Of a DNA stretch of 64,000 nucleotides, positions 35,530 through 46,700 are shown piece after piece. The notes under the pieces are model-generated. The model was not told the origin of the DNA and ran no database searches. It saw nothing but the letters and a program-made list of their open reading frames with translations. Position numbers and translations under genes: made by a program. Position 1 is the first letter of the stretch. Every line of letters begins with the position of its first letter. The DNA lies in assembly GCA_007449985.2 (NCBI GenBank), contig VIIQ02000025.1, positions 310,001 to 374,000 on the forward strand, in the 5' to 3' direction. The DNA is from Desmodesmus armatus (taxonomy: Eukaryota > Chlorophyta > Chlorophyceae > Sphaeropleales > Scenedesmaceae).

Positions 35530-36863
35530 ATGCAGACCGCTAAATTATCTGGCAATGGCCATGCAGCGCTGCTGCCAGCAGGAGCATCCATCAGCAGGAG
35601 GGGATCCCGCCTGGTTGCCAAGACAGCAACACTGGAGCCCACCACAGAACAGGTGCAGAAAGCATGGCATCTGCTAACCGCAGCTCATATGCAAGCCAGC
35701 CAGGCTTGCTGACAGCACCTCAGCGACAGCCAGTGCAGCCAGGGGCGGAGTTGGCAACAACAGGGCAAACAACCCCAGCTGCTGTTGCATAACAGCTGCC
35801 TGGCAGTATCTGCCTCCTGAGCACTTGCACACCCTCAAAACAGGCATGCACGTACTGCAAACAACACAGCCAGCTGCACAGCAGCACCATCCCTGCTTGA
35901 TTTGCCAACTGTAGTACCCCAGCAACCCCAGCCTGTTGCAGCCGATTGCAGAACCCCAGCAACCCCAGCATGTTTCTTGCTTGCACCTGTACCAGCAGCA
36001 GCTGTTACCAACCACCTGCCTCATGTACTGTCCTGCCTGCAGGCACCAGCCCCAGCCAAGCGTGAGGTGGTGACAGGCCTCAAGCACCTGTCAGAGGAGG
36101 CTCGTGTGCGGGCCACTGACAAGAAGGCCAGCAAGTTTGAGAAGGTGAGGGTGGGGTGAGCGTTCTATGAGGATCTGACTCTCAGAGTCAATATCTCAGC
36201 TTGCCTTGCCTGTCTTCAGCAGCGAGTCAGCACACTGCCATGCCACCCATGCGAGTTCGCATGCATCAGGATTGCGAGGGCAGCCATAGCTCAGCTGTAA
36301 GTGTTGTGCCCCCAGCACAGCTTGTACCAGCAGCACCCAGTCCCACTGCTATGCATGCTGTGCTTGACTTCCAGGCTTGCCGCGCACACCAACACCATGC
36401 TGCTACTGACGACTTTGGTTCCCACACCTCTGTTGAACCTTTCAGCCAGTGACATGCCCCCCCCCCCCCACACACACACACCACCCCCACCCCCACCCTG
36501 TGGCAGCACCTCTGTTGAAACACTCTCACAACCAGCGCCGCCCCCCCCCCCCCACCCACCCACCCAACCCACCCCTGCAGGTGAAGGCCGAGAAGTGTGG
36601 CAGCACCATGTGGACTGAGGTGCACGAGCTGGCTGCCCTGCTGCGTGAGGGAGGCACCAAGTGGGAGGACCTCAACCTGGACGATGTGGACATCCGCATG
36701 AAGTTTGCAGGAATGTTCCACAGGGGCAAGCGCACACCCAAGCGCTTCATGATGAGGCTCAAGGTGGGTGCCGGGCTGGCTGGGAGGCTGGTTGGGTGTG
36801 TGGTGGGTTTCGGGTAGTGGAAGGAGGGGGGGGGGGCGGGAAGGGGGGGGGGTGGTGGGTGGG

Positions 36864-36898
<35 letters not shown>

Positions 36899-39800
36899 GT
36901 GTGTGGTTGGGTGTGAGTGGGTGGGTGGTGGGTGGGTGGCAGAAGGGTCTTGTGGATGGGTGGTTAGTTGGTGCGAGCACTGCTGTGCTGCATGGTTTGA
37001 TTTGGGACCAGCGTGTTGTGGGGATGAGGGCTGAGCCTGCAACAGTAGCAGCCATGTATCCTGCGACCGGTGGAAAAGCAGCTGCGTGGTCCTGACATAG
37101 TGGCGGTGGCATGGCATGTATCATCCGACGAGGCATGTTTTCCCCAACAAGTGCATGCCTGTCCTGCTGTGTGCTGACGCTGCATGTGAATGTGCTGTGC
37201 TGACATTGTCCTGCAGCTGCCCAACGGCGAGATGACTGCCGAGCAGATGCGCTACGCCGCCTCCTGTGTGAAGCCCTATGGGGCGGACGGCTGCCTGGAC
37301 ATCACTACACGCGCTAACCTGCAGCTGCGTGGAGTACAGCTGGAGGATGCAGGTCAGTCGCAACACAGCACTTACAGGACCTCAAATGCTGAACAAACTT
37401 GGGCAAAAAAATGGGAACAATTCCATTGAATTCAAGCATTTGAAATCACTGCAACAAAAATTCTTTGGCTGTTGGGGTCACCCCGGCACACTGCTCGTTG
37501 ATGGCATTGGGTCTAGTGGGTAGATTCCATCAGTCCAGCACATGTACAACGATGGAGGTTGCTGCGCTGTGTGTAGGTTTTCATCATGGGCAGTGACCGG
37601 CACGAACCCCTTGTATTCAGGAACTCTGCTGTCACCGTAGCCTGCATGGATGGTGCACGGGCATCCTGATGCCCTTTTGCTTGTCAGGTTCATACTGCTT
37701 ATGGTGGCAGCACTGCAATCTGACTGTGTTGCTGCTGCTGGCCCATCTGTCGCCCTGCAGACCGCATCATTGAGGGCTTGATTGAGCACAACATGAGCAG
37801 CTACCAGAGCGGCATGGACAGCGTGCGCAACCTGACAGGCAGCCCCATCGCCGGCCTCGACCCACATGAGCTCCTGGACACAAGGTAGGTTGTGCTGTGT
37901 CATGCTGTGACTTGCTGGCTGGCTCCTAGTTTGCAGGCCTGCTGTCGGATCAGGGGGCTTACATGCAGTCAGCCTGCACCATGCACAACAACCCAGGGTT
38001 GAGTCTATGCTGTAGGCAATCCATCAGCCCGTCTGGTTGGTGTAAAGTTGCTACCTACACTCCCCGCGCTCCTTCAAGCCTAGACTGAAAGCCGCTCGCA
38101 TTGCCCCTGCTGCTGTCCGTCTCACCGTGACACACAGGCCCATCCTCTATGAGATGAACCGCCAGCTGTTCAACAACGGCCGCGGTAACGAGGAGTTTGC
38201 CAACCTGCCCCGCAAGATCAACGTGTGCATCAGCCCCAGCAGGGACGACTTCCCACACACACAGGTGAGCCCTGCAGCACTTTGAGGAGACCACACCTCT
38301 TAGCATTGCAAGGGCAGCTGCTGGTGCCCTGCAGCTTCAAGCCTGCGGTCACATGGTTACATGTTGGCAAGTCCTGCGGGAAGTTGGGTCAAAGCGGGTT
38401 GGCAGATTCGGATGGCTTTTGCTCTGCGCTGACAAGGTGTGCAGCGACAGACCTTGCAGGGCCTGTAACCCACTCAACCAAGTGTTTCAGGTACAAGCTG
38501 AGCTGCGTATGTAGCCTGATGTGAAGCCGCGCACCCCCTGTACCCTGCACTGTACTGCACTACACTAAACTGTACTGCACTGCACTGCACTGCTCTGTAC
38601 TGCCCTGCAGATCAATGACCTTGCCTTTGAGGCTGTGAAGGACCCCGCCAGCGGTCAGGTGCTGTTCGACGTGCTGGTTGGCGGCTATTTCAGCATCAAG
38701 CGCAACATCATGAGTGTGCCACTGGGGGTGGCGGTCACTGAGGACCAGCTCATCCCCTTCACTCTGGCAGCCCTGCGCGTGTTCAGGTAGGCCTAATACG
38801 CACTTAGGAATAGAACCAGGTGCAGTTGGCTTCCTTCAAAGCCATCACCTACAGGAACACCAACCCCGTACGCATTTGCCAAGGCGTGGTGCCACCCATG
38901 ATCAGTGATGGTGGTGGGTCATGTGTGTGTGATGGGTACTGCTGCCTGAGAGTCCAGTATGGTTGGGGTGAAGCCACAACTAGCCATGCGGTAGTCGCCA
39001 GGATTCTGCTGTGACAGGACGAAGGCAGGTGCTGACTGAAGCCGTGCTGTGCCGTGCTGTGGTGTGCATTACTGCAGGGACCACGGCCCCCGTGGTGACC
39101 GCCAGAAGACTCGCCTCATCTGGCTGATTGAGCAGCTTGGTTTCGAGGCCTTTGCTGACCTGGTGGCACAGGTGGGTCTGACCAACTGTCACCTTTGGTG
39201 ATGCGACGGGTCACGTCTCTAAGTGCCATCCAATAGTTCCAGCATCATATGTGCACCTTTTCTGGGTGTGATTGGAACCAAGTCATTGTGTGCTGCTGCA
39301 GCTGAGTCTTGAACTATTGCGCCAAGGGGTGTGCATAACCTTGTTGAATCAAGGTCTACAGTTGTTCTTTCCACACCAGCATGGCTTTGCTGTACAGCAT
39401 GCCTGTAACACTTGCTCACCCCCGCCCCGTCGTGCTGCTGCTGTTGTTCCTCATGTGTGCCTGTTGCTGTGCTGTCAGACCATGGGCCCAGACACCAAGC
39501 TGTCTCCTGCAGTGCATGTGTCCCACGACACCCCCTGGGAGCGCCGTGACCTGCTGGGCGTGCACCCACAGAAGCAGGAGGGACTCAGCTGGGTGGGCGC
39601 GTCGGTGCCCTCAGGCCGCCTCCATGCAGAGGACCTGGATGTGAGTGGGCGGCACGGATCCGCTGTTGAAGATACTACATAGGATTTGGTTTGCACCCTG
39701 CTTCATGATGGCTTCCACCAGGCACTGCTCTGATGCTAGGCAGCTTGGTGATGAGGAATGACAGTGTTGAGTACTGCTAAGAAATGGGCACCAGGGTGTC

Positions 39801-40980
39801 GGCAGCAAGCTTGGCAACACTGCGTCTTTTACCACTGCACTTGCCTGGCTTGCAGGAGTTTGCCCGCATCGCTGACTTACCTGGGTGTTGGTACTGCCAT
39901 GCTTTTCTGGCTTGCAGGAGTTTGCGCGCATCGCTGAGACCTACGGTGACGGCACCACCCGCCTGACGTGTGAGGAGAACATCCTGTTTGTCAACGTGCC
40001 CAACGACAAGCTGCCCGCCATGCTGGCAGAGCCAATCTTTCAGGACAAGTTCAAGGTCAACCCAGGTGGGTGACAATGCAGCGACTCAAGCTTGAAAAAC
40101 ATGTGGTGACTGCTGGTGGCTAGTCTGCGCCGCAGCAACCTGCAGAGATGCGCTGCCCTGCTGTTCAAGGATGTTCAGCCACCATGAGACACTATGGGAC
40201 ACTGTGACCGCTGCGCAGCAGGGGTCTGCAGGCCACTTAACTTAGAGCACTCTTGCAACCTGTCAAGCGTAATCCATGTTAACATTTTCTAGAGAAGGCA
40301 GGTACAACCTTCATGTACTCTCTCTGCGGCCCCGCTTAGCCTGATCCCACCATTGTTGCCGCCCCTGCTCTGCCCCACAGGCAACCTTGAGCGCGGCCTG
40401 GTGAGCTGCACCGGCAGCCAGTTCTGCGGGTTTGCGCTGATCGAGACCAAGAACCGTGCGATGCAGCTGGTGGCCCAGCTGGAGGCGCAGCTGCACCTCC
40501 CACAGCCCGTGCGCATCCACTGGACAGGATGCCCCAACAGCTGCGGCCAAGCCCAGGTGTGTAGTGGTGTGTGTGTGTATGATTGATGCATTGCTTCTGT
40601 CGCAGCAATGCACACAGTGTGTCAGCCTGTGCTGATCAGCTCATGAGCATAATCTGCGTGCGTCTGGCGAGCGAAATGCGCAAAGAAAGTGATGTTCCAA
40701 CATCAAATGATAAAGCAACAACGAAACCTTTAACGTGTGTTTATAACTTTTGCTGGCACTACAGGTGGCTGACATCGGCCTGATGGGTGCACCTGCCAAG
40801 CTGAATGGCAAGGCTGTGGAGGGCGTGAAGATATTCCTAGGTGGCAAGGTTGGCGAGCAGCCGGCGCTGGCTGAGCAAATTGAGGCGAGTGTGCCTTGCC
40901 ATGAGGACCACCTGGTGCCCAAGCTGCGGGAGCTGCTGATGCAGCACTACGGTGCAACACCCATTGAGCAGCTGAGCTGA
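35530..40980 (+). CDS. NII1: Ferredoxin-nitrite reductase, chloroplast
   Basis: It reduces nitrite to ammonium with six electrons from ferredoxin, using siroheme and a [4Fe-4S] cluster, in the plastid stroma. Twelve exons: 35530-35652, 36043-36144, 36581-36763, 37217-37352, 37761-37884, 38138-38264, 38611-38786, 39078-39171, 39479-39640, 39918-40065, 40381-40556, 40765-40980; phases agree and give 588 residues. Residues 1-31 or so form a basic, Ser/Ala-rich transit peptide. Substrate-site blocks include ITTRANLQLRG, LPRKINVCISPSRDD and GYFSIKRNI. The cluster and siroheme cysteines are C468, C474, C509 and C513 (SCTGSQFCG, GCPNSCG), with the spacing 6-35-4 known from plant nitrite reductases. 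Alternative start codons upstream would lack the transit peptide context. It lies downstream of MOT1 and near SirB, whose product is its cofactor. Confidence 0.96.
36864..36898. repeat. (GGCT)n microsatellite in nitrite reductase intron 3
   Basis: About eight consecutive GGCT units lie between G-rich tracts. The opposite bias, long C runs, occurs in intron 2 at about 36460-36480 and 36541-36553. Confidence 0.9.
39840..39945 (+). repeat. NII1: Duplicated 3' splice site and start of nitrite reductase exon 10
   Basis: CTGGCTTGCAGGAGTTTGC followed by CGCATCGCTGA occurs twice, 61 bp apart. The first copy, with its acceptor ending at 39856, runs on into ACTTACCTGG, which is not nitrite reductase. 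The second (exon start 39918) continues correctly into the ETYGDGTTRL coding sequence. Confidence 0.9.
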
Positions 40981-41150
40981 GCGATGCTGCTGCTGATGCA
41001 GTAGTTTGTTGTTGATCCTGTTGGGCACCGCGGCTGAGCTTGAGTGGATGCTGGTGCAGCACTTTGGCGCCATACACATCAGCAGCTCAGCTGAGTGCTG
41101 CTGCTGGAGCTGTAGTTCAGCTGTCCTACCTGTTGAGCAGCTCAGCTGAG
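40930..41150 (+). repeat. NII1: Decayed tandem copies of the nitrite reductase terminal exon end
   Basis: The last coding bases (CTGATGCAGCACTACGGTGC through CAGCTGAGCTGA) recur downstream of the stop. The copy near 41048 reads CTGGTGCAGCACTTTGGCGC and is followed by AGCAGCTCAGCTGAG. A shorter copy near 41132 reads TTGAGCAGCTCAGCTGAG. Confidence 0.7.
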
Positions 41151-43703
41151 TCTCTCGTCGCTGCTGGTGCGGCGCTGTCGTGTTGCCACAGCCCATGCAG
41201 CAGTTGAGCTAGCGTGGTGACAAGCCTTGTGCACCCAAATTGCACGTGTCTTGGTCACTGGAGCGGGGGGTGTCAAGTTGGGCTTGCCTGTGCGCTGTGC
41301 TGGGCATGTTTTTCTTCAGCTCACTACATCCTTCTGACAGCAGTCACATCTGGTAGGCAGTCACCTTTGCCCTGGCAAGGACCATGCGTGTGCGCAAGTG
41401 GCATGTCAGGATGAAGCCGCATCAAACCCCAAGTGTGGCGCAACTACCTGCTGCTTGTGTTTACAGTTTTGTGTGGGTTGTCTTTGTCGCAAGTGTTTGT
41501 CACTACCTGGGCTGCCTTTTGCAGTGCACCTGAAGCTAGCTGTTGTTCATTATCTACACACGTGCAGCCATGCACGCTGCAACAGTGTGTCTATGCTTGG
41601 TTGCTGGTGCGTTAGGTTTTCGCTTATCAAGCTGTGTTCAGCCAATCTTGACCGTTTCCATACCGTGTGGCAAAGCTGTCTTGACACACCTGTGCTCTGT
41701 GCTTTGCGCTGTGTGTGTTCGGCGTGGCTGCTGTCAGTTGGATGCATCAAGGATAGGCTGCTGCTGCTGCTGCAGAGTGTGTGCTATGAATGCAGCCAAC
41801 TGTGTTTGGCATGTTTGTATGGGTGTGATCCACCCACTGGGTCAATATCGAGTGTGCATAATGGATCGCCCAGTGCAGTCACTGTGCAGAAAGGTCCAGT
41901 GCTCTGGATGTGAAGAAAGCGGCCATGGCCAAAGCTACCGTTGGTTGCATCATGCCAGGCGGCGAGAGTCGTTGCTGAAAGCACAGTGACAGATGTTCAA
42001 CTGTCACGTGGGTCCCTGTGTGCAGTCAGGGATCGAAGCTGTTTGTGCTGCACAGCTGTGCATGTGGGATGCAGCAGTGCACCTGTGCGTTGGTGTGTCT
42101 GGTTGACGTTCTTTCTGTGTGCAGAAACATTTCTGACAGCATTGCTTGTACATCATCAAACCATCACTTCCACCACCATTTGAAGATGTGGTGCAGCCGT
42201 CATGCCCGCGGCACAGCAATTGGGCTGGCAAGATCTGAGTTGAGAGAAGGTCCCCAATGTTGTGGGCAGGTACCCCTGCTGATGATTGTAACAAGCAGGC
42301 ACTGTGTACAGACAGCAACTGTGACCAGGGCTTTTGATGGTTGCAAAGTTGTGGGGTTGGCGGATCACTGCAAATCAGCGTACAACAGAAGCATACTGTG
42401 CAGGCTCTCTGGCAAGCTTCCCCTGTTTGAAGAATTGAAGTCTGCATGCCACTGACCTCCATTTGCGCACACGTATGATGCAATCTTATGTGCTTGGCAA
42501 AGTGGTCAAAGCCGAAGCTGTGCACAGGGCAGTCAAGGCAGTACAAAGTCCATTGGGAGACCCTGGAATGCTGAATACAGCAACTTCCACCCCGAATTGT
42601 TGCCAGCAGGTCAGCATGGCATCCCTCAATTGCAGACTGCAGCAACTGTATCAAGTACTAGTGCTTGCGTGAATGTGCGGAACTGTTGCCTGTACATTGC
42701 TTTCAGCCACTTCTGCAACATGCAATCCATTCAAACTGAAGAATGTCGTGCTGTGAAACACATGGAAGCATCTCAGCAGGCATCTCTGCCCCACAATGAC
42801 ACAATCACATCACCACCAGGACACACCAGCTGTGGTGTGAATTCACCGTGATGGCCGGCTACAACAGCCTCCACTGTGTCATCAGCACTGCAGTATAGTG
42901 AACACACGAACACTGTCAGCTTCGGGCAACGACCAGTAAGCGAAGTCTTGGGCAGGACGTTTGTCATTGCCTGACTGTCAACTGCTAGGTGAGTATGCCG
43001 CAGGACCATGATATAAAAGAATAAACATAGAATGAAAGCTTGTATTGCTTTTTGGGCATCGAAGTGCGTGGCGGGTCCCTGTTGAGTGTACCGCTTTTGT
43101 CTGGTTGCCTTCTTTCCGCTTGGTCGGTGGTCAGTGCGTCGTGCGGTCGTGTCGTAGAGCTGAACAAGCCTGTATGTATGATATCAGGCTTCTAAGATAT
43201 AGGCTCAGCCCAAGGATCACTTGCAGCGCCCCTGAACTCTGAGCCAAGCAGTAGAAAGACGCATACGCTGCTACCACCCCAAACAAATCTAAGATAATAC
43301 ATCATTTGTATCTTGCATCAAGTTGTTGGACTACACGCTCCTTGGTGCGGAGTCAGTGCAGCCACTACCGAAGCAGCAATACAGGCTCTGTGGCTGGCTC
43401 CGCTGTTCCCACTCACCGTATTAGACTCAAGGTAAGACTGGTGCTTGTTTGGTTCCCCAGCGCTGCCTGCATGTCGACCAGCAGCAGCGGAGGACACACG
43501 TCTTCGTTTCGAGCACCCGCACCAGAGAGCAGACGTGTCCGCCCAGAAGCACTTTCACAAGCATCTTTGAACAGTGCTTCAGTTCGTTATTCACTGCTTT
43601 TGGCCAGCCAGCACTGTAGTGAATCACGCTGCTGCTGTTGCTGCCCTGTACAGGGGCCCCCACAGTAGCTGGGTCAGCAACTCAGCAGCAGGAGGGCAGC
43701 AGC
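40981..43703. other. 2.7-kb region between nitrite reductase and the cysteine-rich gene
   Basis: The first half is G/T-rich 3'-flanking sequence; the first TGTAA I find is at 42287. No gene is recognised. Two weak coding-like pieces are present. One is a plus-strand frame ending at 41989 with CSGCEESGHGQSYRW. The other is a 216-codon minus-strand frame at 42654-42004 containing a C-x2-C-x12-H-x3-H arrangement. The last several hundred bases should contain the promoter of the cysteine-rich gene. Confidence 0.4.
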
Positions 43704-46700
43704 ATGTGGCGTAACCGCGCCACGCCAGCAGCCTCCGGGCTGCTGCTCGTGGGCGTGGTGCTGCTGCTGAGCTTGTTTTCAGCACCAGCAGCAGCGCAAG
43801 TGAAGCTGCAGCCAACACAGTCCCCGCACTTGCACCGCATGCGGAGGTCCCTTCTGGCGCAGTCTCTGACATGTGATGGGAAGGTTCACGAGCTCAGCAT
43901 GCCAGACACCCCCTACCCAGACACGATCCCCTTCGCCCCCATCGTAAACCAGCCCTTCTTCGCCTGCCACAGGCCTAAGCAGGGTTTGGATGCAGAATCC
44001 AACGGAGAGTGTGGGGCGGCACCGCGGTATGAGTGTGAGAACCACGTGTTCGAACCTGTGCTGTATGGTTCCGGTCAGACGCCAGGCATTATCTCCCCCA
44101 ACAACCCTGTCACAGTCTCACTCAAGGAGGACTCAGACTTCTTCCTGACCTACCTCGAGTGGACAGCAGTAGACGTTGGCACAGCAGGTGCCCGTCTCAG
44201 GGGAGTGTACGGCCCAGATTCCGATCTCTCCCCAGTGACAGTCAACTACGCGTGGACCTGGAACGGCCGCAACGCGCTGGGCGAGTTTGGTCCCTGTTCC
44301 AGCTGTAAGCAGAATCAGGGTATCAAGATGATGAATGTCAGTGCAATCGGGGGAGCAGGGTTCAGGACCTTCCAGCTGTCTCAGATGTTCGTGAACACAC
44401 AGTGCGCCCAGGGCACGGGAGTCAACTACGATGGTCTCTACTGGCATGGGATGAAGTACTCGTGCATCAGGGTGAGTGTGTGTAGGCCAGGGGGGGGGGA
44501 CAACTGGGGGGTGGGCCTTGCAAGAGTTGTGTTGATTCAGCGGGTGGGTGGTTGGGTGAGTTGTGGGTGAGTTGTGGGGTGAGTGTGTGTGGGCCAGGGG
44601 GACAGGTGGGCAAGGGGATTGATGGAACAATCAGTGCGTGGGTGGGCAAAATCACCCACCCACGCACTGATTGTTCCATCAATCCCCTTGCCCACCTGTC
44701 CCCCTGGCCCACACACACTCACCCCACGATTTTGCATGGGCCAGGGGGTGGGTGGGCAAGGGGGTTTGTGAGTTCAGTGGGTGGGTGGGTAATGTTGCAG
44801 TGGCCAGCGGGTGGGTGAACCAGGGGGCTTGGGGGTACATTGGGTGGATGTGTTGTGGGTGGTGCAGCATCAGGGTTGGGGTACGCGGTCCAGGGATTAT
44901 GGGTGGGTCAGGCGATGGGCGAGTGAGCGGGAGGGGGGGTGAGTGGGTGGGTGGGTAGCCTGGTGGGTTGGCGGGTTGGTGTCCTGGTTGGGGCGGCATG
45001 GGCTGGGTGACTGCCCTGTGGGTGGCAAGGCTGGCAAAGAGCTGACCTAGTGGGTGGAAGGGGTGCTTGGGAGGGTCCTCCACATGAAGCAGGCTGGATT
45101 CAAAACGACAGGATACTGATCTGTACCGATGTAAGACATGCTCACAGGGGATCAACATATACATGGGTTCTGATAACGGTGTCGCCAGCTGCACCTAGCT
45201 TCCACTCAGCTTCCCTATACTGCGGGATACTTCATGGGGTCATCTGTAGCGCCCACTGGTCAACACACTTAACGCACACATGTGTTGGAGAGAGGATAGA
45301 TGGATAGAGGTACCACTGGGGCACCACTGCCCCTTCTCTTTTGTGTATCAGTTGCGCTTTGCTATTGAGACAGAAAAAAGAAGAGGCAGTGCTGCCCCTG
45401 TGTTACCTGCATCCATCTATCTCTCTCTAAAACATGTGTGTTGTTGAATATGTTGACAAGTGGGCGCTACAAGTTGCGGCTGGCAGTGGCTGCGCTTGAA
45501 GTACACTAGTATACACAGCATGGGCAGCAATGCCCAAAATGCTGCCATAGGCCTGAAAAGCACGGCGGGGTACTGCTCATCCACTCCACAACACCTCCCA
45601 CCTTGCCTGAGACTGCCACCATTTTCCAGCAAGCGCAGCAGCATCATTCCTCTCCCTTTGCTGTTGCTCACATCTTCCCTGTTCAAGCACTGCGCCATAT
45701 GTGCTGTGCTGCACGCATGTCGCTCACTGTTACTGCTGCACGTGTGTCTGTCCCCTGCCGTCTGTCCTGCAGCCCACCTGTGGTGATGTGGACCTGAACA
45801 CAGCTGATGCTCAGCGCTTCAGTGGCTGCAGCCCATCGACTGCATTCATGTACAACCCCAAGGCAGAGAACAACACCATCATCAACACAGAGAGCTGCTG
45901 CTTGGTGAGCAGCACTGCGCAGCATACCTCAACAGAACACAGCACAGCACAGCGCAGTGCGGGACGGCACAGAAAGTGTACTGCAGTGGAATTCACAGTG
46001 GCAGCGCCAGCACAGCAGCAGAGCAGTACCGCTATGCAGGGGAGGGCCAGCTGCAGGGTCACCTAGCAGAAGAGACTGTAGCAGCAGCGGCTGACACAGC
46101 AGCAGGGGAGTCTTTCCAGGCAGCAACAGCACAGTCAAGCAAACACCCACAGCACAGCGGGTAGCACAAGCAGCACAGTCCATCCAGTTCACACTTGCAC
46201 TGCACATGCAGAGCATCAAAACCTAAACGTACTTGCTGGCTTGGTAGGACTGGGCTCCAAGACACTGAAAGCCGCCTGCTGTGTGCTGTGCTTTGTGTGT
46301 CTGTGCAGCCCGTCACATGTGACAACATCTCCCCCGTCAGGGCCCCTGGCCAGTCCTTCAGCTGCCCAGCCTTCAGGGAATTGGACCCCACAAAGGCATC
46401 TGCCAAGGGCCCCAGCGTTGACGCCTGCTGCTCTAAGGTAAATACAACACAGGGCCCGTACCAGCTGCTGGCATATATAAGGAGCACTGGTATGCAGTAC
46501 ATGCCGACTGTCATACTCTGCGCGCACCACTTTCCTTGTAACTCAAGCATGCCGTGGCTGCTGGTGCGGCTGCGGGGTGAAATGGTGCATGAGTGATTGA
46601 TGTGGGCTCTGCTTGGGTGAGTGGCAAGCTGACTAACCCCTTTTGTTGACTAACCTTTTATATTGTTGCAGGCTGCTACTTGTGATGACATCTTGCCCAT

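Noticed and set aside
39857..39917. Upstream GAGTTTGCCCGCATCGCTGA as the true start of nitrite reductase exon 10
   Set aside because: It runs into non-homologous sequence and breaks the phase; the copy at 39918 continues into conserved coding sequence with correct phase.
42004..42654. Minus-strand 216-codon frame with a C-x2-C-x12-H-x3-H pattern, a possible C2H2 finger
   Set aside because: The conserved hydrophobic positions of C2H2 fingers are misplaced, only one finger is present, and no splice or family context supports it.
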